38,210 bases of DNA from Acidobacteriota bacterium (GCA_013140775.1 JABFSA010000031.1:1-38210), one strand, 5' to 3'. Positions 7,434 through 15,877 are shown, counted from the first letter of the stretch. Numbers and translations: made by a program. The notes: generated by a model from the sequence alone, not told the origin.

Positions 7434-9713
7434 ATGGCTCCCGACCCCAGCATCTTCAGCAACCGGCAGTTTGGTCCCGACGTCCAGACCGGCTGGAACT
7501 CAATTGGCCAGGGCCTGCACGCTAGCCCGGACGTCGATTCGCGCAATCTCAAACATCCTTCGCTCTACATCAATCGCGAGCTGAGCTGGCTGGAATTCAA
7601 CCAGCGCGTCCTCGATCAGGCCTGCGATTCTAGCCATCCGCTCCTCGAGCGCGTGAAGTTCCTGGCAATCGTCGGAACCAACCTGGACGAGTTCTTCATG
7701 ATCCGGGTTTCGATGACCCAGAAGAAGCTGCGTGCGGGGCTCGACGACGTGGGTTCGGATGGCTACAACACCGAACAGCAGCTCGACCTGATGTGGAACC
7801 GCGCGCTTCGCATGCTCGAGGACCAGGCGGCGTGCTGGGAGAGTCTGCGAAAACTGCTGGCCGTCGAGGGCGTGCACTTCTTCGAGCCCGACGACTGGAC
7901 AGGGGATATGCGGGCCTACGTGGCTGAGTACTTCGCCCGCGAGGTCTATCCGGTCGTGACACCGCTGGCGTTCGATCCCGGGCACCCCTTTCCGCTGATC
8001 TCGAACCTGAGCAAGAACGTCGCGGTGGTGGTGTCGCACCAGGGACGCACGAAGTTCGCGCGCGTCAAGGTGCCGGACGTGCTCCCGCGTTTCATTCAGG
8101 TTCCTGATCGCCTCACGGCCAAGAGTGGGGTGGGCTTTGTGTTCCTGGAGGATGTGCTCCTGGCCAACATCCAGAAGCTGTTTCCCGGGACCGACGTCAA
8201 GGGGGCACACCTCTTCCGTGTCGTGCGCGACACGGATCTCGAGATCGAACAGGACGAGGCCGACGATCTGCTCGAGACCGTGGATCGCAGCCTTCGTGAG
8301 CGTCGTCGCGGTGCCCTGTCGCTGCTGCAGGTTGATGCCGGGATGCCTGCACGGGTGCTGAACATTCTCGCGGACAACTTCGAGATCAACGACGACTTGA
8401 TCGTGCCGACGGACCAGCGTTCAGGGGCGGGCGTTGCCGACCCTGAAATGCCTGCCCGCGTGTTGCACATCCTCACCGAGAACGTCGAACGGGAGGAGGC
8501 AGGCAACGACGTGATCGTGCGGACGGGACACCGCATGGGTTTCGGCGATTGGATGCAGCTGACGCGCATTCACCGGCCCGAGCTCAAGGATCCCGCCCAC
8601 TCACCTCGCAGCCTCTGGCGGCCTGACGAGGATCCGGAGGTGATCTTCGATCAGATCAAGGACTGCGATCAGATCGTTCACCACCCGTTCGAGTCATTTG
8701 GCGCGGTTGAAGCCTTTCTCCGGGCAGCCGTGAAGGATCCTCATGTGGTCGCGGTCAAGATGACGCTGTACCGCATCGGGCCGAACTCCCCGCTCATCGA
8801 CCTGCTGATCGAAGCGGCAGAGGCGGGCAAACAGGTTGCGGTGCTGGTCGAGCTGAAAGCCCGCTTCGACGAGCGAAACAACATCCTGTGGGCGAAGCAG
8901 CTCGAGTCGCACGGCATTCACGTCGTGTACGGGTTCGCGGCGATCAAGACGCACGCAAAGCTGTGTCTGGTGGTGCGGCAGGAGCCGGACGGGATGTGCC
9001 GGTACGTTCACGTGGCCACGGGCAACTACAATCCGCGCACGGCAAAGGTATATACCGACATCGGACTCTTCACTGCCGATCCACAGCTTGTCGCGGATGC
9101 CTCGGACGTCTTCAACTATCTGACCGGGTACTCCAACCAGAAACAGTTCCGCGGTCTGCTTGTCGCCCCTGTGCAACTGCGGGCCAGGCTGGTCGAGCTC
9201 ATCGAACGTGAGGCCGAGCACGCCCGAGCGGGACGCCCGGCACGGCTCGTCATCAAGGTGAATGCCCTGACGGACGATCAGATGGTCCGTGTGCTGTACC
9301 GCGCGTCACAGGCTGGAGTGTCAATCGATCTTCTCGTGCGGGGCATCTGCTGCCTGCGCCCAGGGGTGCCTGGCGTCAGTGACAACATCCGCGTGCGATC
9401 CATCGTTGGCCGTTTTCTCGAGCACTCCCGGCTGTACTGGTTCAGGAACGGCGGCAGTGACGAGATCTATATCGGCAGCGCCGATCTGATGGAGCGCAAC
9501 CTCGATCGCAGGGTCGAGACGCTGATACCGGTTGGTGACCGCGAGGCACTGCGGTATCTGCGTGACGTGGTGCTGGACGCGTATCTGCGTGACACCGCGC
9601 GCGCCTACCGTCTGGACGCGAACGGGACGTATCAGCGCCCGGAGCGAGCTGGCGAGGGGTTCGACGCTCAGCGTTTCCTGCTGGCGCATAGCGCCCACAT
9701 CAAGTCAGACTGA
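7434..9713 (+). CDS. ppk1: Polyphosphate kinase 1 with an internal duplicated segment
   Basis: 759 residues; PPK1 is usually about 690-720. It polymerises the gamma phosphate of ATP into polyphosphate. The N-terminal domain opens with INRELSWLEFNQRVL (46-60) and has FLAIVGTNLDEFFMIRV. The catalytic half shows VELKARFDERNNI, the autophosphorylated histidine in IKTHAKL (H507), and a second histidine in HVATGNYN (H526). Their spacing of 19 equals that of E. coli H435/H454. Near the C-terminus, SADLMERNLDRRVE is also typical. The extra length is explained by a tandem repeat: MPARVLNIL at 304-312 and MPARVLHIL at 339-347, each followed by D-x-I-V and a short variable stretch, before GFGDWMQLTRIHRPELKDP. 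About 45 residues precede the family start; the ATG at 7434 is the first available. Confidence 0.95.
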   Translation: MAPDPSIFSNRQFGPDVQTGWNSIGQGLHASPDVDSRNLKHPSLYINRELSWLEFNQRVLDQACDSSHPLLERVKFLAIVGTNLDEFFMIRVSMTQKKLRAGLDDVGSDGYNTEQQLDLMWNRALRMLEDQAACWESLRKLLAVEGVHFFEPDDWTGDMRAYVAEYFAREVYPVVTPLAFDPGHPFPLISNLSKNVAVVVSHQGRTKFARVKVPDVLPRFIQVPDRLTAKSGVGFVFLEDVLLANIQKLFPGTDVKGAHLFRVVRDTDLEIEQDEADDLLETVDRSLRERRRGALSLLQVDAGMPARVLNILADNFEINDDLIVPTDQRSGAGVADPEMPARVLHILTENVEREEAGNDVIVRTGHRMGFGDWMQLTRIHRPELKDPAHSPRSLWRPDEDPEVIFDQIKDCDQIVHHPFESFGAVEAFLRAAVKDPHVVAVKMTLYRIGPNSPLIDLLIEAAEAGKQVAVLVELKARFDERNNILWAKQLESHGIHVVYGFAAIKTHAKLCLVVRQEPDGMCRYVHVATGNYNPRTAKVYTDIGLFTADPQLVADASDVFNYLTGYSNQKQFRGLLVAPVQLRARLVELIEREAEHARAGRPARLVIKVNALTDDQMVRVLYRASQAGVSIDLLVRGICCLRPGVPGVSDNIRVRSIVGRFLEHSRLYWFRNGGSDEIYIGSADLMERNLDRRVETLIPVGDREALRYLRDVVLDAYLRDTARAYRLDANGTYQRPERAGEGFDAQRFLLAHSAHIKSD

Positions 9714-9738
9714 GTTCCCGTAGCTGCTGAGACCAAGG

Positions 9739-9782
9739 GTTACAGAAGATTCATATCCCGGTCATCAAGGGTTGATGTTCGC
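9739..9782. promoter_or_regulatory. Pho-box-like array of four 11-bp units upstream of the 77-aa gene
   Basis: Cores GTTAC (9739), TTCAT (9750), GTCAT (9761) and TTGAT (9772) recur every 11 bp in the interval between ppk1 and the 77-aa gene. GTCAT is identical to the core of the E. coli Pho box. A TAGGTT hexamer at 9787, 15 bp from the last core, could serve as the -10 element. This predicts phosphate control of the small downstream gene. Confidence 0.5.
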
Positions 9783-9809
9783 TGACTAGGTTCGATCAGG
9801 GAGGAATCC

Positions 9810-10043
9810 ATGATGAACCTCGAAGTCAGCGACGCTGGGCTCGACGCGACGTTTGACACGGCGATTCGCCGTGTGCAGTCCGATTTCATCGAAATGCCGG
9901 GGCTGAGACTGACGCTGCCGCAGGCTGCTCGCCTGTGGGCCTATGACGTGTGTTTCTGTCGTGAAGTGCTGTCGTCTCTGGTGCAGGCGCGCTTTCTCGT
10001 GCAGTCCAGAGACCGATTTACCCGGGCAGAAGGTCGGACGTAA
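9810..10043 (+). CDS. Small winged-helix-like protein, putative Pho-regulated
   Basis: 77 residues. The core LRLTLPQAARLWAYDVCFCREVLSSLVQARFLVQ fits a helix-turn-helix plus beta-wing pattern (Leu-x-Leu-x-x-x-Gln-Ala-Ala-Arg-Leu-Trp, then a helix ending in Leu-Val-x-Ala-x-Phe-Leu). I recall this pattern from short uncharacterised proteins of this kind of bacterium, where the basic tail follows the wing. DNA binding is an inference. A strong ribosome site GGGAGGAA lies 6-8 bp before ATG 9810, which is followed by a second ATG. A four-unit Pho-box-like array lies in front. It converges with phoX, with only 8 bp between the stop codons. Confidence 0.7.
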   Translation: MMNLEVSDAGLDATFDTAIRRVQSDFIEMPGLRLTLPQAARLWAYDVCFCREVLSSLVQARFLVQSRDRFTRAEGRT

Positions 10044-10051
10044 GAGATCCC

Positions 10052-11761
10052 TTATTCGCGCCTGATCGAAACGACACCTGGCAACGGAGGATCGCCCGGC
10101 CTCTCGCTCGGCCAGTTGCTCCCTCTAGGAGAGAGCATCGTCGATGTACGCGTGCCGTTGGCTTCTCCAGGATGCTGAACGGAGAGGAAGAACGTATCCC
10201 GCCCTGGGGTCCAAGAGGGCCCGGCAAGCTCTGCCTCACACGGCGCTGACGCGAACTGGCGAGCAATGCCAGCATCCACGCCGGACGTTGGCACGTAAAA
10301 CATGCCGTTGTTCTGAAACTCGGTGTACCGCGCGTCGGCGTTGATCCGCGAACTCGAGATATCGGTAACGATCCACAGGTTCCCCGTGCGATCGAACGCC
10401 AAATTGTCAGGCGCGGCAAATACCCGGCCTGACTGCCGTGCGTCGTGAGGCCCACCCGCTTTCCAGCGCATCCAGGTGAATCGCGTACCCGTACCGTCGC
10501 CTTCTTCGACGATGCGCCAGATTTCGCCGTAGATGTTCGGAAACAGGTGATCGGGCGCGGTTGCTGCGGCGGTGAAGGCAATATAGACGCTCTGGTCGAG
10601 CGGATGCACCTCGACGTCCTCCGGCCGCCCGGTCGGCGTGGCTCCGATGAGATTCGACGCGCGGAATGCATCGGTGACGATCGCACCTGGACTGGCGTAG
10701 ACCTGGCCGAGTGTGGTGGCTCCACGCGGGAGTGCGGGTACTGACGACCGCGGGTTCGCTCGAAGGGGAGTTGCAGGAGCGAGCTCACGCCATTCGCCGC
10801 TGCCATCCCGATTGAAGACGGCCGCGTAGAGACGCCCGCGCGACAACATCGAACCGCGATTGTCCAGTCGCCCCGGCGCGTAGCGCCGTTCCGACACGAA
10901 TCGGTAGACGTGGCCGTTCGTGCGGTCATCCCCCATGTACGCCACCACAGGCGCATCGTCCCGAACGCGCACTGCGACGTTCTCATGACGGAATCGACCC
11001 AGCATCGTGTGCTTGACCGGTGTCCACGAGGGATCCAGGGGATCGATTTCGACCACCCATCCGAAGTGCGCGCTATTGCCGCCGAAGCGGCCACCTGAAC
11101 GTCCGCGGCCGGCAGTATCGACCGCCTCGGGCACGCAGTCCTGGAAGTTCTCTTCGCAGGTGAGCACGGTGTTCCAGGGCGTGTGACAACCGGAGCAGTT
11201 CGCCAGGGTTCCGGCGACGCTGCCAGCGGTCTGCAGCGCGGGCCCCGAAACCGCCATTCGCGATTGCGCGTCATAGCGGCGGGTGAGAGGTGACCGCGTC
11301 AGCTCCCACCGTCCGTTCTTTCTGCGCGTGACGTGAAGGACAGAGACGCCGACATCGTGCATCTCGTCGTCGAGGCGTGGCTCGCGGCCGATGACAGTCG
11401 GGAACGTCTGCGAGTAGACGCCGATCTCACCAGGCTCCGGCAGGCTCACGTACTCGTGATTGACCACCAGCAATCCCTCGTCCGCACCCTGCAGAGGAAT
11501 GAAGGCCGTGAAGTCCGCGTTGTAGCCGAAGCGCGTGTTCGTGCCGGGCAATCGATCGCCCCACTTCGCCAGGACGTCGTACTCGAATCCTGGCGGAAGC
11601 AGGAGACGGTCTCGCGACGATGGCGAAATGGCATTGAAAGGGAGCAGCGGCTCAGCCGCCGCTAGCGTGGTGGCAAGCGGACCTAAACCACCGGCACAGG
11701 CGCCAGTGAACCCGGCGCCCAGGAATCTCAGAAATTGACGACGACCGCGGGGGAAGCCCAT
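10052..11761 (-). CDS. phoX: PhoX-family (DUF839) alkaline phosphatase, Tat-exported
   Basis: 569 residues. The N-terminus carries a twin-arginine signal GRRQFLRFLGAG (6-17) followed by a hydrophobic stretch ending near AAA at 34-36, so the enzyme should fold in the cytoplasm and be exported to the periplasm. DUF839 landmarks are PPGFEYDVLAKWGD, GLLVVNHEYVS (97-107), and the TPWNTVLTCEEN block at 194-205 that holds metal-site acids in characterised PhoX enzymes; FDRTGNLWIVTD near the end also fits. PhoX proteins are calcium- and iron-dependent phosphomonoesterases made under phosphate limitation. The segment just before the TPW block reads CSGCH, a CxxCH heme-c-like spacing that is unusual for the family. 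The gene starts 18 bp after the PhoB-type regulator gene on the same strand, so the two are likely cotranscribed. Confidence 0.88.
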   Translation of the reverse strand: MGFPRGRRQFLRFLGAGFTGACAGGLGPLATTLAAAEPLLPFNAISPSSRDRLLLPPGFEYDVLAKWGDRLPGTNTRFGYNADFTAFIPLQGADEGLLVVNHEYVSLPEPGEIGVYSQTFPTVIGREPRLDDEMHDVGVSVLHVTRRKNGRWELTRSPLTRRYDAQSRMAVSGPALQTAGSVAGTLANCSGCHTPWNTVLTCEENFQDCVPEAVDTAGRGRSGGRFGGNSAHFGWVVEIDPLDPSWTPVKHTMLGRFRHENVAVRVRDDAPVVAYMGDDRTNGHVYRFVSERRYAPGRLDNRGSMLSRGRLYAAVFNRDGSGEWRELAPATPLRANPRSSVPALPRGATTLGQVYASPGAIVTDAFRASNLIGATPTGRPEDVEVHPLDQSVYIAFTAAATAPDHLFPNIYGEIWRIVEEGDGTGTRFTWMRWKAGGPHDARQSGRVFAAPDNLAFDRTGNLWIVTDISSSRINADARYTEFQNNGMFYVPTSGVDAGIARQFASAPCEAELAGPSWTPGRDTFFLSVQHPGEANGTRTSTMLSPRGSNWPSERPGDPPLPGVVSIRRE

Positions 11762-11779
11762 CGCAACCGCGGTCGAATG

Positions 11780-12514
11780 TTACTCGACAAAACGGTAGCC
11801 GAGCCCTACCACTGTCTCGATCTGATCGCCCGCTGTGCCGAGCTTGCTTCTGAGTCGCCCGATGTGCACGTCCACCGATCTCGTCTCGATCGAGTGCTCG
11901 TAGCCCCAGACACGCTCGAGGAGTCGATCGCGCGAGAGCACTCGATTCCGGTTCTGAATGAGAAATCGGAGCAGTTCGAACTCACGGCGTGTCAGACGGA
12001 TTGAGCTGCCATCGACCGATACTGCCACAGCATCGAAGTCAGCCAGGAGGCGGGCACCTTTGTAGACTTCGATATCACCGCGGTCGGCCTCGGCCGCTTT
12101 GACGCGGCGCAGCGCAGCCCGGACCCGTGCGGCGAGTTCGCGGGGACTGAACGGTTTGATGACGTAGTCGTCGGCGCCAACGTCGAGCCCTCGGATGCGT
12201 TCGGCCTCGCTGGTACGTGCCGTCAACATGATGATGGGTACGGTTGCGGAGGTTTCGCGCGATCTCAGGATGCGACACACCTCCAAGCCGTCCAGCCGCG
12301 GGAGGTTCAGGTCGAGGATGATGGCGTCGGGGAGGAACTCCGTGGCCTTGTCGAGGGCCGCTTCGCCAGTCATCGCGAGGTCAACCTGCAGGTCACCACC
12401 GCGTTCGAGCGTCCGCTTGATGAGCTCGGCGATATCCGGCTCGTCCTCAACCACCAGAACGCGTCGTCGGCGGCGCACTCGCTCGCTAGTCATCGTCGAG
12501 GTTTCCACATACAT
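11780..12514 (-). CDS. OmpR/PhoB-type response regulator, orphan, operonic with phoX
   Basis: 244 residues. The receiver domain has the acidic pocket VVEDEPD (21-27), the phosphoacceptor D68 in IILDLNLPRLDG, the switch Thr in MLTARTSE and the conserved Lys in VIKPFSPRE. The C-terminal winged helix has [27 protein letters not shown] in PhoB style and ends GLGYRFVE. No histidine kinase gene is adjacent, so it may be driven by the PhoR at 16879-18639. The ATG at 12514 gives a short leader; an ATG at 12493 (MTSERV) is an equally good start and would leave more room for the promoter. A four-unit Pho-box-like array begins 24 bp upstream, which suggests autoregulation and control of phoX. Confidence 0.9.
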   Translation of the reverse strand: MYVETSTMTSERVRRRRRVLVVEDEPDIAELIKRTLERGGDLQVDLAMTGEAALDKATEFLPDAIILDLNLPRLDGLEVCRILRSRETSATVPIIMLTARTSEAERIRGLDVGADDYVIKPFSPRELAARVRAALRRVKAAEADRGDIEVYKGARLLADFDAVAVSVDGSSIRLTRREFELLRFLIQNRNRVLSRDRLLERVWGYEHSIETRSVDVHIGRLRSKLGTAGDQIETVVGLGYRFVE

Positions 12515-12537
12515 GGACCCGAGGCTACCGCCCTGTG

Positions 12538-12581
12538 GTTACGCGGGTGTCACGGGAACGTTAAATGCCGGTAACGTGCAT
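12538..12581. promoter_or_regulatory. Pho-box-like array, four 11-bp units, upstream of regulator-phoX operon
   Basis: Cores GTTAC (12538), GTCAC (12549), GTTAA (12560) and GTAAC (12571) are spaced exactly 11 bp without a gap. This is the cleanest array in the window and sits 24 bp from the regulator gene start. Tandem 11-bp direct repeats are the classic target of PhoB-family dimers. Confidence 0.6.
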
Positions 12582-12593
12582 CCAATCCAGCTA

Positions 12594-12647
12594 TTTACAC
12601 CGTCGAAACACGGTCGTCACAAGGCGATCACGGTGCCTCGGTACAGT
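12594..12647. promoter_or_regulatory. Second Pho-box-like array with putative -10, upstream of TonB receptor
   Basis: Four 11-bp units with cores TTTAC (12594), GAAAC (12605), GTCAC (12616) and ATCAC (12627) are followed by TACAGT at 12642-12647, a plausible -10 that lies 66 bp before the receptor ATG. It is separated from the array at 12538 by 12 bp, so the divergent promoters each seem to have their own set of sites. Confidence 0.5.
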
Positions 12648-12712
12648 CCTCTTGTGTTCGCCAGATGCCGTGTGCGCGTGTCGCGTGCAGGGCAGGGCAA
12701 ACGGAGGAATGC

Positions 12713-15700
12713 ATGAAGGTTTTTCGCGTAGTTCTGGTTGGTCTGGTCGTCGCAATGGCGGCGCTTGGGCCACAAGCGGTGGCCGCCCAGCAAACAGAGT
12801 CACGGATCATCGGCCGGCTGGTTGACGACACGCAGGGTGCGATTCCAGGCGCGACCGTGACCGTCACGTTGACGCAGACCGGTGCGGTTCGCACGGTGGT
12901 GTCAGAGGGTGACGGATCGTTCGCCGTGACCAATCTCGGTCCGGGCGCCTATAGTGTGCTCGTCGAGTTACCCGGGTTTGCACCGCAGACCCGAAATCTG
13001 ACGCTCGGCCTTGGTCAGGTCGAAACGCTCGATCTGGTGCTGGGCGTCGCCGGTCTCCAGGAAGCGGTCACGGTGTCTGCCTCGGCCAATGTCATCGACC
13101 TGTCATCCGCGAAGATTGGCGTCAACGTGTCACCGGACGAGGTGCAGAACCTCCCGGTCAACGGGCGCAACTTTGCGAACCTGATGACCCTGGCCACAGG
13201 CGCCACGAGTGACGGCAACGGTGGATGGGCAAGCGTCCGCTTCAACGGCAAGTCGAACCAGCAGAACTACCTGAACTTCGATGGCGTTGACGGCACCTAC
13301 GTGTGGGACGCCAGCCCAGGATACCTGAATGCCACGGGTTCCCAGTTCCGGTTACAGACGTCGATGGAGTCAGTCGCCGAGTTCCGCGTGAACTCGGGTC
13401 TCGCGCCGGCAGAGAGCGGGCTGGGCGCCGGCGGCAACATCACCGTCGTCACCAAGAGCGGTTCGAACGCCATGCACGGCTCGCTCTTCGAGTACAAGCG
13501 TGATGACTCGTTGGATGCGGCGAGCAAATACGACGACAAGAAGCAGAAGCTGAGCCTGGATCAGTTTGGAGGATCCTTTGGCGGTCCGCTTCGCCGCAAT
13601 CGCACGTTTATCTTCGGAAGCGTGGAGCGCCTGACCCAGAAGACGGGCCTGTCCTTCAGCGAGGCCGTTCCGAGCGCCGAGGCTCGCCGACGGATTCTTG
13701 CTGGTGAGCCGATCGGCAGCGGAGCAGGCCAGAGTGCGGAGCGGACGCGCGCCGTTGCACCGCTCCTCGCCGGCTTCCCACTCGGGACGACGCCCACAGC
13801 GAACCCACTGCTCGATTTGGCGACTCTCGAAACACAGGCCGAGCAGGAAGAGACGACGGTGTCCCTTCGTCTGGACCATCGCTTCACCGACACGCAGTCC
13901 GTCTATGTGCGGTACCTCGGCAGCAACGGAGAGGTCGATACGCCCGATCGCACGGTGACGCCGCGCCGGGTGCTCGCAAAGCAGAAGCCGCAGAACGTGA
14001 TGTTCAACATCCAGAGCCTGTTCGGCAACACTCTGGTCAATGAATTCAAGGTCGGATACAACGCGCCGCAGACGAGCGCGATTGCGTTCGGTGCGGTCAG
14101 CGGCTACGACCCGGTCGGTATCTCGTTGTCCGGAACGGTTACGTCGGCCTCGGTTGATGCACGAGGAACGACAGGTATTGCCCGCAGTGGCCTGCTCATC
14201 CGCGCGACCAGCGCGTCGTCAACGACAGGCTCGCTGTTCGACCCGGTCTCGCTGTCGTTCAACAACGCGACGACGTGGACGCGCGGCGCGCACACGATGA
14301 AGGGTGGAGTCGAGTATCGCGATATCTCCTCGGAGTTCCAGTTCCTGGGCAGCACCGAAATCACCTACAACAGCGTCAACGACTTCATCGACAATCGCCC
14401 GGCGGCCATCCAGCTCGCGCTCGACTCGCCGGTCTTCACGCCCAAGCAGTTCTATCTCGTCGGGTTCATCCAGGACTCCTGGCGCGCGAGCAGCAGGCTG
14501 ACGCTCGACCTTGGCATGCGCTACGACTACTACTCGGTGGTGAGGGAGAAGGACGGATTGGCTAGACCGTTCTTCGTCGAAGACAACGCGTTCAGCGCTG
14601 ACCCCGACAACTTCTACAACCCGGACAGGAACAACTTCTCGCCTCGGCTCTCGGCCACCTACGCGCTCAACGAAAAGACAGCGCTTCGAACGGGTTTCGG
14701 GTTCTTCTACGGCCCCGGCCAGTTTGAGGACCGCATTCAGCCGATTGAGAATTACATCGAGCGGCGTCGAGTGCAGACGGCTGATATCGCCAACAACGGT
14801 CTGGCGTATCCGGTGCCGGAGTCAACCTACCGAAACCTGCTGTCAGTTCGCGGTTACACGCATGACCGTCCTGACGAGTACAACGTTCAGTACGGCGCCA
14901 GTGTGTCACGGGAGCTTCCTGGCGCGGTCAATCTGACGGTTGGCTACACCGGCAGCCGGGGTAAGGATATGTTCCTGCGCGGTGTCGCGAACACGCTCGA
15001 TTTCAACACGCGCCTTCGTCAGGACCCCGTGGTTGGCCAGGTGGACTACAAGACGTCTGGATGCCTGGATGGACTCGTGATCAATAACCAACCGATTACT
15101 GGCTGCGGATACGCCTCCTACAACGCCCTGCAGATCAGCACCACCCGGCGGTTCCAGTCGGGCTTCACGGGCGGCCTGCAGTACCAGTACTCGAGGAACA
15201 AGGGCACGACGCAGGGATCGAACGAAGCTGCCACCACGCAGAATACGTTCGACTACGAGACCGAGTACGGCACGAACCCGCAGGACATTCCGCACACGTT
15301 CAACGGTTCGCTGACCTACCAGCTGCCGGGTAGCGGTCCGCTCAAGGGCGGCTGGCGCGTGGGCGGTATCGTCAATGCCCGCAGCGGAGTGCCCATCAAC
15401 GTCACAATTGCCCGTCCCGACAATGCGACGGTGAACGGCGCGACGATCACGAACATTCCTGGCGGCAACAGCCGCGGCACGCAGCGGCCGGATGTGGTTC
15501 CCGGGGTGGACCCGTATCTCAAGGATGGCGTCCGCTGGCTCAATCCTGCGGCGTTCACGACACCGCAGCCGGGTACGTTCGGTAACCTGGCGCGCAATGC
15601 ACTGCGGGGACCGGGTTTCTGGCAGGCCGACCTGATGTTCAGCAAGGATTTCCGCTTCATGGACACGCAGGGGCTCCAGATTCGCGTCGAGATGTTCAAC

Positions 15701-15877
15701 ATCGCCAACCGGTTGAATTACGAGAATCCGGCGGCGTCGCTCCCGAATGGAACACCGGGCGTGGCGTTCACGGATGCGCAGGCGGGGACGTTCGGTTACA
15801 TGCTGGGACCGCTCAACCGCACGGTCGGCCTGGGCACGGCACGGCAGACGCAGATTTCGATTCGATACCTCTTCTAA
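12713..15877 (+). CDS. Oar-like TonB-dependent outer-membrane receptor with carboxypeptidase-regulatory domain
   Basis: 1054 residues. A signal peptide (MKVFRVVLVGLVVAMAAL to AAQQ) is followed by a carboxypeptidase-regulatory-like beta-sandwich (about 28-110; GRLVDDTQGAIPGATVTVT). Then come a plug domain (VQNLPVNGRNFANL, with IDLSSAK before it) and a long 22-strand-type barrel with many aromatic strand ends, finishing in IRYLF with a terminal Phe as barrel-assembly signal. Proteins of this type are abundant in Acidobacteriota and import unknown, often polymeric, substrates. The ATG at 12713 is preceded by a strong ACGGAGGAA site. Two PhoB-type arrays lie upstream and the gene is divergent from the regulator-phoX operon, so uptake of an organic phosphate compound is a reasonable guess. 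Two inverted repeats follow the stop. Confidence 0.92.
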   Translation: MKVFRVVLVGLVVAMAALGPQAVAAQQTESRIIGRLVDDTQGAIPGATVTVTLTQTGAVRTVVSEGDGSFAVTNLGPGAYSVLVELPGFAPQTRNLTLGLGQVETLDLVLGVAGLQEAVTVSASANVIDLSSAKIGVNVSPDEVQNLPVNGRNFANLMTLATGATSDGNGGWASVRFNGKSNQQNYLNFDGVDGTYVWDASPGYLNATGSQFRLQTSMESVAEFRVNSGLAPAESGLGAGGNITVVTKSGSNAMHGSLFEYKRDDSLDAASKYDDKKQKLSLDQFGGSFGGPLRRNRTFIFGSVERLTQKTGLSFSEAVPSAEARRRILAGEPIGSGAGQSAERTRAVAPLLAGFPLGTTPTANPLLDLATLETQAEQEETTVSLRLDHRFTDTQSVYVRYLGSNGEVDTPDRTVTPRRVLAKQKPQNVMFNIQSLFGNTLVNEFKVGYNAPQTSAIAFGAVSGYDPVGISLSGTVTSASVDARGTTGIARSGLLIRATSASSTTGSLFDPVSLSFNNATTWTRGAHTMKGGVEYRDISSEFQFLGSTEITYNSVNDFIDNRPAAIQLALDSPVFTPKQFYLVGFIQDSWRASSRLTLDLGMRYDYYSVVREKDGLARPFFVEDNAFSADPDNFYNPDRNNFSPRLSATYALNEKTALRTGFGFFYGPGQFEDRIQPIENYIERRRVQTADIANNGLAYPVPESTYRNLLSVRGYTHDRPDEYNVQYGASVSRELPGAVNLTVGYTGSRGKDMFLRGVANTLDFNTRLRQDPVVGQVDYKTSGCLDGLVINNQPITGCGYASYNALQISTTRRFQSGFTGGLQYQYSRNKGTTQGSNEAATTQNTFDYETEYGTNPQDIPHTFNGSLTYQLPGSGPLKGGWRVGGIVNARSGVPINVTIARPDNATVNGATITNIPGGNSRGTQRPDVVPGVDPYLKDGVRWLNPAAFTTPQPGTFGNLARNALRGPGFWQADLMFSKDFRFMDTQGLQIRVEMFNIANRLNYENPAASLPNGTPGVAFTDAQAGTFGYMLGPLNRTVGLGTARQTQISIRYLF

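Noticed and set aside
10018..11274. Long second minus-strand frame inside phoX
   Set aside because: It is a shadow of phoX in another frame; no domain, and phoX has complete family motifs.
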